Shown piece by piece: positions 1-10,379 of a DNA stretch of 64,000 nt. The notes beneath the pieces are model-generated. The model ran no database searches. It had not been told where the DNA came from and was given only the letters and a program-made list of their open reading frames with translations. Source of the stretch: Hordeum vulgare subsp. vulgare (taxonomy: Eukaryota > Streptophyta > Magnoliopsida > Poales > Poaceae). Position 1 is the stretch's first letter, and each line of letters starts with the position of its first letter. The stretch covers positions 417,639,081 through 417,703,080 of the forward strand of contig NC_058518.1 of the NCBI RefSeq assembly GCF_904849725.1, written 5' to 3'. Both the position numbers and the translations under genes were made by a program.

Positions 1-618
1 AATTCAACCCTTAAAGAAGTTTAAGGGTTCTAGTCTTTGCCCGTGTTTTTCAACCATTAAAAGTGCCAAAAACTGGCACTTCTCAACCCTTAAAACTGCT
101 TTAAGGGTTTGAGGGTTCTACTAGACATGCTGTAAGGAGAATTTGCAATCCTGAAATCCGTTTTCTTTGCGCGGGGTAGGGCGCCCGCTCCAGCAGGCAC
201 GACAAAATAAGACGCAATGATGGCGCTTCAGCACGTGCTGCAAAATGCCGTGTGCACGCAGATGTCTGTCTGATGACGCACACGAGCAGCCAACCACACT
301 ATGTAATATTTTGAACGTATATTTTTTTTGCATTCGAAGAAAATAACATAGTTGAATTGCATGAGGTAGTTCAAAGTCATCCAACGAAGATCATGACAAA
401 TATAGAGTTCAAACACAAATAAATATTAAATGGAAAACATTGTTATACATCCGATGGATGTTTGTGCGTGCATCAACCTCCTTCGTGACCGTCAGATTTG
501 ATTTGGATTGAATAACCGGCATGGAGCGTCATCTACCTCATCACCGATCTGGCACTACGAGCGCAAGCAGCAACCATACCACAACACTGAACTTTCACAT
601 CCATTCCAAGTTTCTGCA
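1..618. other. No recognised gene or element
   Basis: AT-rich DNA with only short, unrelated open frames on both strands. The first 120 bases carry a loose repetition of a CAACCCTTAAA-type phrase, too short to assign. No transposon end, LTR or conserved protein motif was seen. Confidence 0.5.
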
Positions 619-899
619 GCAACAACAACGTTGTTGCGGAACGGCGATAGAGAAAGATTATGTGATGTTGTCAGAGATGTTGTTGCAATTTTTGTAGCAA
701 GGGTCTTGTTACAGAAAATAGACGTGACGGGAGACGTGTTTTCAGTTTTTGCAACAAGGATCTTGTTGCAGAAAATTTAAAAATAAGAGGTTTTGCAACA
801 CAGGACTTGTTGCAGAAAATTAGAGGATTTTTTTTCGCAACACAGGATTTGTTGCAGGAAATTAAAGAAAAGAAGTTTTCGCAACAAAAATGTTGTTGA
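619..899. repeat. Cluster of six short palindromes (GCAACA...TGTTGC)
   Basis: Six imperfect dyads of about 20 bp lie at 619-637, 694-713, 751-770, 795-814, 837-856 and 881-899. Each has the form GCAACA-(few bases)-TTGTTGC and most are followed by a GAAAAT-like tail. Spacing is about 40-75 bases, so it resembles a degenerate tandem repeat with a hairpin in each unit. I know no named element with this structure. It may be the inside of an old non-autonomous DNA transposon or a decayed satellite. Confidence 0.7.
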
Positions 900-1803
900 A
901 GAAAACTAGTGCAAAGAAACTGACGGCTCGCGTCATACAATCGACAGCTCGCGTGGTGATGGATTTTTTTTAAAGATCCACCGGCCGACGCATAGCATAT
1001 GCCCTCATATTAAATTCAAACACAATCATGCCTCACCTTCTTTCTCCCTTTCTTCTTCGTACGAGTCTTCGTCCGAGCATGCCGATTCGTTGTTCTCGTC
1101 GTTAGCCGTGCGTCCATCCATGAGACCATCTCCAACGGTATCATGCTAAGATATGTTCGGTGCTCGGAAGCCATGCACGCACCCATGTCACCTAGAGGAG
1201 CTCCCATGCCTCTCATGAGAGAGCCAAAAATCATGTCTTCCATGTTAGCTCCGAAGCTACCCATGTTTTCCATGCCGCCACCGGGGTCGGTCGTGGCGTC
1301 ATGAACAAGCTTCATGCGAGGCCGCCGGTTGAAGGAGCGGCGTCGGCAGCGGCGATGCTCAACACCGCGCTACGATTTGCGGTGATAGCGGCAACGGGGG
1401 AGGGGCGTGGGTGTACGGAGGGCTCACGGGGATGTCGCCGGCGCGCTCCATTGGGCGATTTATCCAGTGGCGGCACAGGGCGGAGCGCATGCAGGGCGGG
1501 AGAGAGGGGCGCGTGGGAGAGAGTGCAGTGTTGCGTGCGTGGGAGCGGGCGCCCAAAATACCCAGCGCGGGATGGTGTTTCGCTCTGTGCGCGCAATCGA
1601 TTATCCAACGCACGTGACTTTAGTGCCTCTAATTAACCGACCAACGTGAGCACACGCAAAAAACGTGATTTGTTCAGCGCAGAGCAGTTTTTGAACGTGT
1701 GTTGGAGATGCTCTAAAAGTGGTATGGTGCTTTGCAGTACTATTGATGTAGGAGGCTCATTTTCTGTCCTTCAAAAACTCTTATGTATTGATCCTCGTAT
1801 ATA
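900..1803. other. Unassigned DNA with a GC-rich patch
   Basis: Positions 1270-1620 are clearly GC-richer than the flanks. A minus-strand frame at 1016-1315 encodes a Met/Gly-rich stretch (repeated GxMGA/GxNME-type phrases) followed by a basic tail. It vaguely recalls the C-terminal part of plant NAM-associated or Myb-like transposon ORFs, but the match is too weak to call. A GTTGGAGATGCTC phrase near 1701-1713 resembles a grass DNA-transposon terminus, but no convincing partner end was found. Confidence 0.35.
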
Positions 1804-1959
1804 CTACCTTCGTTTTTAAATATAAGTTTTTTAGAGGTTCTATCAAAGGACTCCATAGGAAACAAAATAAATGAATGTACATTTTAAAATATGTCTATAT
1901 ACATTCATATATTGTCTTCTAATGAAATCTTTAAAAAATATATTTAAAAACTTACGGAG
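1804..1959. mobile_element. Stowaway MITE (Tc1/mariner type), diverged copy
   Basis: About 156 bp flanked by TA at 1802-1803 and 1960-1961, the expected Stowaway target duplication. The left end reads CTACCTTCGTTTTTAAATAT and the right end is its approximate inverse ending ACGGAG. The inside closely follows the second copy at 2651-2810, sharing ACAAAATAAATGAAT and TATATACAT phrases. It has no coding capacity, and its terminal bases are more decayed than those of the second copy. Confidence 0.85.
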
Positions 1960-1961
1960 TA

Positions 1962-2648
1962 CCATGTAGTCGCATCTAGAGTAAATTTTTCTCGCTTGAT
2001 AGAAATTCTTCGTTACTTACGGAGATGGTGTTCTCGTGTGGTTTAGGTTGATGGATGTCGGAGCAGCGGCGTACACCGAGGCGGCAGCCTCGGATGGCAA
2101 TCCATGCACGACTTTGGGCTGCAGGTTCATGCGTTTGCATTGTGTGGACGACGACCTGGTTTTGCGTGGGCAGCGAGGTCATCGACGTGACCGGCGGGGT
2201 CGGTCTACCTGGTCAATGGCCTCGGATTTTGACGCATCGTTTGCGGTCCGCAGGTCACCTGCGGCAGGTGGGCGCCTCGTGTAGAAAGGGCTATAACACA
2301 TCGCTGTTGTGCAGCGTGCGGATTGCCTGCGATCGCAGAGTGATGAAAGTTAGAGCGACGACTCCAGATTCAAGGTTGTGTGTTTTTCTGCGATTGTAGC
2401 CTTATTTCGATTGGTCCATGAGGCTTCGCCATTTACGCGGTTTTCTGCTATGTGATGTGCTCGATCTCGTTTTTCTTATAAACTGAATTAATATTTCAAT
2501 ATGTTAATTATTTTAACCAATATATTTAGGTGGAGAAACTTCCTCGAGTGATTTTTTTTTAAAAGTGCATGTAGTCTTGTAAACATCTTTATCGTAGTGA
2601 AATTGTGCCTTTGTTCACCCGTGTTTTTTTCTAAGATTTTTCACATTA
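1962..2648. other. No recognised feature between the two MITEs
   Basis: Mixed-composition sequence with frames of up to about 110 codons on both strands. None carries a motif I recognise, and no repeat ends are visible. Confidence 0.4.
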
Positions 2649-2650
2649 TA

Positions 2651-2810
2651 CTCCCTCCGTTTCTAAATATAAGTCTTTTAAAAGATTTTACTGAAGGACT
2701 ACATACGAAGCAAAATAAATGAATTTACATTTTAAAGTAGGTCTATATACATCCGTATGTAGTTTTCTAATGAAACCTCTAAAAAGATTTATATTTAGGA
2801 ACGGAGGGAG
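2651..2810. mobile_element. Stowaway MITE, well preserved
   Basis: A 160-bp element flanked by TA at 2649-2650 and 2811-2812. It starts CTCCCTCCGTTTCTAAATAT and ends with the inverse, TATTTAGGAACGGAGGGAG. This is the standard Stowaway terminus of Triticeae (Thalos-type group). It has no ORF and would depend on a mariner-type transposase supplied elsewhere. It is the same family as the 1804-1959 copy but better preserved. Confidence 0.96.
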
Positions 2811-2812
2811 TA

Positions 2813-3021
2813 TTTGTGTCTCTCCATTCTTGTTAAATCGTTTTCTCTAGCAAGTGATATACATAGTTAAATTATACACAAGGTTAGACTAAGAGATATT
2901 AGGGTTGCGGTTATTGTCCGCCCGTTGTCCTGTGATCCACTAAGACGGACAAAAAAGATTCTGGTGCGCGCCTTCTCCGAGATTTGTCGACACAGAAAAA
3001 GATATTGTTCTTGCAAATTTT
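2813..3021. other. Flank or truncation boundary of copia-1
   Basis: No feature recognised. Around 3021 the minus-strand copia RNase H reading stops making sense, so the 3' end and 3' LTR of copia-1 appear to be lost here. Confidence 0.4.
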
Positions 3022-3804
3022 ATTAGGAAGTGCAATTTTGATGGCACTCTCATTGTTATAAAGCAAAGGATCATGTTTCACGTGTATCCCATAATCTTTG
3101 AGAGTTTGAGTCATCTATAGTAATTATGCACAACATAATCTGACGGCAATGTATTCCGCTTCGGCGGTAGATAGAGACACATAGCTTTATTTTTGAAGGA
3201 CCAAGACAGAAGAAATCTCCTAAGAAATTGACACGCACCCGAAGTGGATTTTCTGTCAACTTTGTCTCCAGCATAATCCGAGCCGGAGTAGTCAACAAGA
3301 TTAAAGGAAGATCCTTTTGGATACCATATGCCAAATTTTGATGTATGTAACAAGTATCTCATAATTCTTTTAACGGCCTTAAGATGACACTCTTTTGGTG
3401 TCGCTTGGTATCGTGCACACATGCACACACTTAGCATGATATCGAGACGGGAGGCATGTAGATATAACAATGAACCGATCATTGATCGATAGACATTTTG
3501 ATCAACCGCTTTGTCATCCTTGGTGAGGTCAACATGTCCACTCATGGGCATGAGAGTTTTCATACCTTCCCATTCTTGCATGTTGAACTTATTGAACAAG
3601 TCCTTGGTATACGTGGTTTGAGAGATAAACGTACCATCTCTCACTTGCTTGATTCGCAAACCAATGAAGAATTTCAGCTCACACATCATGGACATCTCAT
3701 ACTTTTCGGACATCAACCTTCTGAACTTCTCAGTAAAATTAGTGTTAGTAGATCCAAATATAGTATCATCCATATATATTTGACATATACAAATAATTCA
3801 CCAT
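3022..3804 (-). pseudogene. Copia-1 pol fragment: reverse transcriptase end and RNase H
   Basis: The open frame at 3111-3773 starts at the RT active site, read as YMDDTIFGST (YxDD present). It continues through the connection (FIGLRIKQ, SMIGSLLYL) to the copia RNase H motif (SDYAGDKVDRKSTSG). After that the frame is broken: the ALSTAEAEY-type block is scrambled, and a later segment (HDPLLYNNESAIKIA) is in another phase. Reverse transcription needs the missing upstream half, interrupted by the insertion at about 3806-4190 and by copia-2. Clearly a dead fragment. Confidence 0.9.
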
Positions 3805-3805
3805 T

Positions 3806-4190
3806 AGGCTCCATTCGGAAGCTCTCCACCAGCCAGCTTCCTAATCCAGCTCCTAGAAGCCCCACCGAACACTCTAGCTCCTAGAAGCCAACTCCTCAAG
3901 AAACACAACGGCGTAGTGCAATTTTCAGAAGCAGTAGTGGAGCTTCGCGAAAACAAGGAGTAGGAGTTGGCCAAAATTACTGGGAATGCCCTTCCGAAGT
4001 GCCACTGTCGAACCATTTTCTCTCACTGCAACTTCCACTATAGTGTGAAGTTGCTCGAAATTACATTGATAGTGCCCTTCCGAAGAGCCACACATGAATC
4101 ACTGTTGTCGAACGTTCGCTCGGCTTCACGAGAAGCTAGCTAGCGCTGGCTTCGCGAGATGTTGGCTCATTTGGGAAGTCAGTGGACTTC
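3806..4190. mobile_element. Small insertion inside copia-1 RT, possibly hAT-like and non-autonomous
   Basis: The copia RT reading stops at about 4190 (...LFTKRVR) and resumes at about 3804 (GELFVCQIY), so roughly 385 bp are inserted. The insert begins near GGCTCCATTCGGAAGCTC and is rich in AGCTCC and CTTCGCG phrases, which is typical of grass hAT-like MITEs. It holds two diverged copies of a phrase with GCCCTTCCGAAG (about 3990 and 4074). I could not identify an 8-bp target duplication or clean inverted ends, so the class is uncertain. Confidence 0.45.
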
Positions 4191-4590
4191 TGAACAAGTC
4201 CTAACCCTTTTAGTGAATAAGGTTGCATCAATTTTACTAATATCAAAACCCTTTTCAAAGAAAAACATTGTCAAATATTTGTACCAAGCTCTAAGAGCTT
4301 GTTTAAGGCCATAGAGAGCTTTGCCAAGTTTATAAACATGATTAGGTTTCTTAGGAATTATGAATCCGGGAGGTTGTTTAACATAGACTTCCTTCTCAAT
4401 TTCACCATTTAAAAAGCACTTATAATGTTCATTTGGTAAAGTGTAATATTATGGTGATTAGCATAAGCAAGAAGGATACGAATGCTCAAGTCTAGCAATC
4501 AGGGCATGTGTCTCACCATGGTCCATACCTTCTACTTGAGTATATCCTTGAGCCACTTGGCAATATTTGTTGTGCGCACTACTTGTCCAT
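4191..4590 (-). pseudogene. Copia-1 pol fragment: middle of reverse transcriptase
   Basis: Read on the minus strand this encodes diverged copia RT, including a VxRTxxIAKWLKDI... segment, an ITLYQM-like segment and the [17 protein letters not shown] block, then [16 protein letters not shown]. Stops and frame changes occur throughout. It is continuous with 14089-14330 upstream, separated only by copia-2. The TCCAT at 4586-4590 is one side of the copia-2 target duplication. Confidence 0.85.
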
Positions 4591-6116
4591 TGTAGGATCT
4601 GAAGTATGTCTAGAGGGACGGGGGGTCATTAGACTACTTGAGAAAAATAAAAACTTAAGACTTTTCCCAATTTTAGTTGTGGGCTAGTTTTAGCAATATG
4701 ACTAGTCAAGTTCACCCTACACATGCATATCTAAGAGTATAGAGCGTAACATAAACACATGCAAATATAATGTAGACGTTAAGGGAAGAAGATCAAATGC
4801 AAAGGTTGACACGGTGATTTTTGGCATGGTTCCGATAGGTGGTGCTATCATATGTCCACGTTAATGGACGCTTTAACCCATGGAGGGTAATAGTTGCGAG
4901 AGTCCACGGAGGGCTCCACCCACAACGTGTCCACGAAGAAGTGGCCTTGTCTATTCCACCAGGGCTTACGTCCACACAGGACTAGCCTCACTCACGGTAG
5001 ATCTTCACGAAGTAGGCGATCTCCTTGCCCTTACAAACTTCTTGGTTCGGCTCCACAACACAAAGTAGGAGCCTCCCAAGCGATACCTAACCAATCTAGG
5101 AGGCACCATCCTCCAAAAGATAATAGATGCGGTAGAACGATGAACTCCTTGCTCTTGTGCTTCAAAATATAGTCTCCTCAACACTCAATCACTCTCTCAC
5201 GGATTTGGCAGGGGTAGGAGAGATTGATTTTGTGGAAACAACTTGGGGACGCTAGAGATCAAGTTTCAAATAGTTGGATTAGAATCTCTTGATCTCAACA
5301 CATGACTAGGTGGCCCTCTCTCTCTCTTTCTCAGAAAAATGGATCTGGCAAGTGGGTGTGTACTTTGAGTGCTTCGTTTGCGAAAGAGAGAAGGTCGAGG
5401 GGTATATATAGGCATCCCCCAAAATCCAACCGTTAAAACATTACTGCCCAACTCGGTGACATAGAAATGAATCTTGGTGGTACCGAGTTGCACTAAATGT
5501 GAAAACTTTTGAATTCTTGGTGAGACCGATATAAAATTCTCGGTTGTACCGATACGATGACCTAGAGCAATTTCCAAATCTCAGTGAGACCGATTCCAAT
5601 CTCAAAAATTCTAATTCTTGGAATTTGCTCAACAAAAAGTTGGTCACATGCTTTCGGTGGCACCGATGTGAAACTTGGTGTTACACAGATATTATGGTTT
5701 GCCAAAGGATCTCTTAGTGGAAAAATCGGTAGGGCTGAGTGGAAAATATTGGTGGCACCGATTTTGCTAGTTTGGTTTGGGACAGAGATATTTGTGGGAG
5801 AAAGGACTGAATATTTTTGGTGGCTATCTCTAAGCACTTGAGCAATCAATTCATCTTAATACCTCACCCCCTTTTAATAGTGTTAGTTGTCCTATGGACT
5901 AAAAAGTGATTTCTCACAAATGTAAAATGTTGAGTCCTCTTACTTGAAGCTTGAGCCAATCCTATTCCTTTCCTTCATCAAGGGGTTTCTCCTCACAATC
6001 CTTTAGCCAAGGCATCTTTGAACTTTTCTGAAATATACTTGGATAAGATCATTAGTTCAATTGTAATACGTTGTGATTAATTACCAAAACAACCTTAGAG
6101 AGCAATTGTGCTTTCA
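4591..6116 (-). repeat. Copia-2 3' LTR
   Basis: 1526 bp, paired with 12571-14088. On the minus strand it runs TGAAAGCAC...CCTACA. A TATA box (CCTATATATACC, plus 5400-5411) lies downstream of a run of short dyads of the form CGGTG-N-CACCG (about 5450-5790), read in the transcription direction. The element would be transcribed leftwards. Confidence 0.92.
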
Positions 6117-6120
6117 TTGT

Positions 6121-6132
6121 CCCCCTTTTGGG
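6121..6132 (-). promoter_or_regulatory. Copia-2 polypurine tract
   Basis: The minus strand reads CCCAAAAGGGGG just before the 3' LTR start. This is the expected second-strand primer of an LTR retrotransposon. Confidence 0.85.
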
Positions 6133-6599
6133 TAATTGACGACAACATATTGATCAAAGCTTCGACAAAAGATATAATCAATGATTAGCATTGCCGCTTT
6201 GAGAAGTATGTGAAAAGCAAGAGCTCCCCCTAAATTTGTGCATTATTTTAATTTGTGTTTGAATGCAAATGCACAATTGATTAGGATCATGGGTCACTCT
6301 TCCATGTCACATACAACTTGGTGGTGCGCATAAATGATGTGAATGAATAGTAATGCACATAACACCAAACAAATAAGTGAATGATCATCATGTGGATAGC
6401 TCAGAGGTATAAAATAGTAGCATCAACACTCAAAGCATATGATCAAACACGAAAGATTAAGTCATCCAAAAGACCAAAAGTTTAAAAAAAACCAAAACAT
6501 AGAAAATAAAATGCAAAGCTCTCCCTCTCGAAGCCCTAATTGATCTATATACTTCTCCCCCTTTGGCAACAACTTAGCAAAAAGTTCAAAGGTCTAGAA
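6133..6599 (-). other. Copia-2 3' non-coding region
   Basis: Between the end of the second ORF and the polypurine tract; AT-rich, no frame or motif seen. Confidence 0.6.
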
Positions 6600-8667
6600 C
6601 TAAACTTCTCTCTGGGCTCGATCTCCTCCGATGGCAGTTGATGGAGTGGACAAAAGAGTGTCGGCAAAGGCTTCTGAGGATGTCCCTGGAGCTGGAGGTG
6701 TAGACACTAGAGGTGCAGGAGTTAAAGCAGAAGGTGTTGAAGCTTGAGCTGCTTCCGGAACTGGCACAACTCCTGACCTAGTCTGGGTCGTGAATTGAGT
6801 AGTCTTGGGAAGAGGCGACTCTTCATCATCACTGCTGGAATGGGGAATCTGCACAGAATCAACTTCATGCTAGAGCTGCTGAATAGTGGTAGTCAACTCC
6901 TTGACCTTAATATCCAGGTCATGGAATTTTGTTTCCACAATCCTCTCAAGGCTCTTGTGGTTCAACAGGATCTCAGAAATTTTCTTCTCCATCCCTTGGA
7001 TGGTGCTGACAAGAAAAGACATCTTCTCCTCTCTCATCCTAAGCTGTGGGGCTGGTATTGGGGCATCTCTAGTCGGCTCTGCCTGTGCTACCTCTGCTGC
7101 TTCACATGTTGAAGCTGAGCTGGGATGGTTGGATTCCATCACATCTTCGTTATCCTCTAAACCTGTCTGAAGTGGCGGGTGCGCACGATCAAGTTGATAT
7201 GCATGCTTGCCAATCTTGGCATTGATGAGCATCTAAATATAAGGTGCATATCCACAAGATATCTTTTGATCTGCAGCAGTCCTCCTGACAGTCTCTACTA
7301 TCAAGTCCATCACTCAGAACCAGGTGTGGGTGTCTAGATGGTGCAGCATGTTAATGGAATAACCTTTGCTCATCTTATCATCTCGTGATTTGGGCATTAG
7401 GGTGTGTCTCATAATGGTGTTTGTAGTAGGTATTCCTGCTTGCAGAAAATAGAAAAAGCCAAACTTATGTGTATTCACATACTTATGGGGCACTGGATTC
7501 ACCATGTTTTCCATGTAGTTATGATTCATCTTGGATTCCGAGTACACATCCAAGTCTCCATCTTGTGCCTTTGGGGCACCCATGATTTTGGCCCACTCAT
7601 CCACGACAGACTCATACCGGTGACCTTATGTCATCCAAACTATCCTTCCATCAGGATACAAATGAGCAGTTGAATAGAATTTCATGATCATCTCATCGTT
7701 CTAGGCAATCATCTCTCTGCCAACAAAATCTTCAATATCAACTAGCCTAAAGTTTTCTCTCACATGTGGAAAGTAGTTCTCATTGGCCTTGATATATTCC
7801 AAATCAACATATCGCATGTCACTAACTTCAGGACTCTTGTCAAGCAACACATTTAGAAATCTTGTTGCTCCTTAGTATGAAAACAAGGGTAAACAGCAGT
7901 CCTGCTCCGGATAGCATACGTATCAGCAGACCTCCACAGCCTCAAACCTTGATCCCTTCTCTTCTTCATATCCTCAGCAATAGGATGAGCATGATTGTGC
8001 AATGGCATGTGAAATCTTAGTTTCATCAGCAATGGTGCTTCTCCTTCTTGCTCTGCAACAAACTCTCTAGATGCAGAGCCTTTGTTCTTCTCTGCTGCAG
8101 GAATGTCCTTCGTAGTCCTCTTGGGAGCTACAGGCTTCTTAGGAGCTGAAGTCTTGGGTGCAGACTTCTTTGTCATAGCATCAACCATAAGCTTCTTCTT
8201 CTTTGCAGGAGGGACATTAGTTGGAATCTCTCCCTCCTCTTCCTACCAGCTTCTACTCGCTCCTCATACATAGAAGTTGGCCTTACAACAACATGCACAA
8301 CTCTCTTCCTGGCTCTTTCCTGACTTCACTTCTTAGCAAGCCTAGAAGAAGGGACTCTAAGAGAGATCTTCAATCCTCTCTGAGTGGTCTCTCGAGCTCT
8401 CATATCAGCAGGTCTGGCATACTCCATCCTCAGAGTCTTCTTGTCTATGGTCTTCTCCATCTGCTTGTGCGAAGAAATCTCCTCTGGGATAAAATCAACA
8501 TATTCTTCATCTGACTTGAGCTTCTTCCTGGACCTGGTAGCTGCCTTGGGCAAGCCATGGGAGCTAGGTGTTCCTCGGTCAAAAGCTGTCCTCTCTGGAC
8601 TAGTGCCTGAATCCATGTCAGCACTAGGCTCACTGAAGTTGTTCTGACTATCCTCTGATCCTGACAT
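6600..8667 (-). pseudogene. Copia-2 second ORF: plant-transposon-protein-like, degraded
   Basis: Starts at ATG 8667 (MSGSEDSQNN...). The frame is open to about 8326, changes phase for 7853-8188 and again for 6600-about 7660, with several stops (for example near 7855, 7314 and 6870). The N-terminal third is basic and low-complexity (KKxxKSDEEYVDF, KTSAPKKPVAPKR). The middle has the block DGRIVWM, then YESVVDEWAKIMGAP, then DLDVYxxxKMNHNYMENM. The C-terminal part has a likely coiled coil (SLERIVETKFHDLDIKV) and an acidic, Pro/Ala-rich tail. From memory this resembles the 'putative plant transposon protein' domain of grass repeats. It is neither RT nor integrase. Function unknown; DNA or RNA binding through the basic N-terminus is only a guess. 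Confidence 0.75.
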
Positions 8668-9320
8668 ATTGTCCAACAACCAAGCAGACAAGCATGCCGT
8701 GTGAAAAGATTTAGAAGAGCTGGAAAATATAAGCATCACAGAAATTATAAGTTTTGCAAAGATTTGAACTCTGAAAAATTAGGTTTAACATTCAACAAAA
8801 AGGGATTTCGGTTCCACTGAGTCAAAATTTTCATAGCCACCGAGACTGATATTCTCCTAAACAGAAACTTGACAACCCTTTTCGATTTCACCGAAAAGGG
8901 AGAATCGGTTTCACCGAGAGTGTTCTCAGTAGCCCTAAAACAAAAATCGGTAAGACCAACTTTTATGAATTGTTGACACCAAGATTTGGTTTTGCGAACG
9001 GCTAACCCTAAGTTCTTCATTGTTCTATAATCTATAGGAAGTATCTTCTCGATAGAATTTTGCATTCGTGGACAGAATCCATCAAATCTTATTTGCGCAT
9101 GATTCAGAGATGGGAGCGTAAAGAGGGGCCGGATCCATACCCTAGTTTGCTAATGGATCCACTACGACGATGATGGTGGTGAAGATTTTCGTCGACGACG
9201 AACAATTCAGTGGCGAGGGCGCACGGGAGAGTCAAGGCGATGTCCTCAGGACTAGGGCTCGACAGCGTGGAGGTGCGGGAGGCAAAGTTTGAAGAAGTAT
9301 TTCAAACATTTGGTTCCGCA
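8668..9320 (-). other. Putative leader of the copia-2 second ORF
   Basis: About 650 bases between the TATA-like site at 9321-9332 and the ATG at 8667. They contain further CGGTG...CACCG-like dyads (about 8810-8950) and no long frame. By position this would be the 5' untranslated leader of a separate mRNA, if the block upstream is a promoter. Confidence 0.4.
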
Positions 9321-9420
9321 TGTTATATACCCCCTGGCTGTTGGTGACACCGAGTTGGAACTTTTTGTGCCACCGAGTTCCATAACTGTCAGTAGACAGT
9401 GAAAGTCGGTGAGGCCGAGA
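9321..9420 (-). promoter_or_regulatory. LTR-like internal promoter block before the copia-2 second ORF
   Basis: Read on the minus strand, a cluster of dyads (9404-9420 TCGGTGAGGCCGA, 9363-9381 with TGCCACCGAG, 9341-9358 with TGACACCGAG) is followed by GGGGGTATATAACATG. The copia-2 LTR has the same order: CGGTG-type dyads, then GGGGGATGCCTATATATACCCC. The similarity is in the motif and its arrangement, not in long alignable sequence. The second ORF begins about 660 bases further on. Promoter function is inferred. Confidence 0.5.
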
Positions 9421-10379
9421 ATAACAAATCAGTGGTGCGGAGATAAGAAAACCTAATCAACCCTAGGCTTTAGTGGAATGAGTTTTTGAAGTTGGTCACA
9501 CCAAGTGACTTTTGGGAGGTTTTGGAAGTCAGCCCTTGTTGAGACGGATATCCGAGTGCTCCTCACACGGAGTGTCCCTAAAGTTCTTGCTCAAAGTTTG
9601 TGATGTAACATGAATAGAATTTGAGACGAGAAATCATAGATAGCTGGAGGAAGGTACTCAGGCATTCTTGTATATCCAATTGGCCAAATAAAATAGAAAT
9701 CCACATAACAACGATTGGATATCCTCACTTGGGAAAAACATGCATACCAACATGGTCACAAGTAAGATGTCAAATAAAACATGGTGAACATGCTCAAACA
9801 CTCTAGTATCTACCAATCACTTTGGCGATCCGAAGTCATCTATATATGAGTATATTGACTTAGGAGCCAAGAAAGAATATTTGATCATAGGTCATACCCA
9901 TCGTTTAAGTACAAGTGGGGTTACCACTTTCACATAAAGATTTCATTGTGTTCACATATTTAAGAGATGCATATACTCAAGTCTTAGAGTAAAGCTCCCC
10001 CTTGACATGACATCCCCCCTAAGAGGGATGACTTAACCTTGGGTTTTGTCATAAAAGACTTCAAGTAGGTGTAGTAGTGGTGGATGCTCATAGTTGATGA
10101 ATATCATCTTGAGTTGGGAGCAATCCTTGTTGTTTCTTACTCTTCTCAACTACATGGGTTAGTCCCAAAGCACAAGGAACATATGCAAGGATATCTATGG
10201 ACATAGAATGAAATGCATGTGATATGATGTCTAAAGATACATTAATTACCTTGTCCCTTGCTTACCTTTGAGGGAATGTGTGACTCCTTGAACTAATGCA
10301 TATAGTTGGAGTTGATTGCATGTAGTTCTTGCCAAAATGAATAAGAGTGAATTTCATTGGCAGTGACACCATTGGGGAC
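9421..10379 (-). other. Copia-2 non-coding stretch between gag and the internal promoter block
   Basis: Nearly 1 kb in the place where protease-integrase-RT would normally lie. No frame longer than about 60 codons and no pol motif on either strand. Confidence 0.65.

Noticed and set aside
619..899. CRISPR-like appearance of the palindrome series
   Set aside because: Repeats are imperfect, spacers are not unique-length inserts, and the sequence is plant nuclear DNA.
1113..1713. Possible inverted ends (CCATCTCCAACG at the left, GTTGGAGATGCTC at the right) of a DNA transposon
   Set aside because: The match is only about 10 bases, the left copy falls in a coding-like frame, and no TAA-type target duplication was found.
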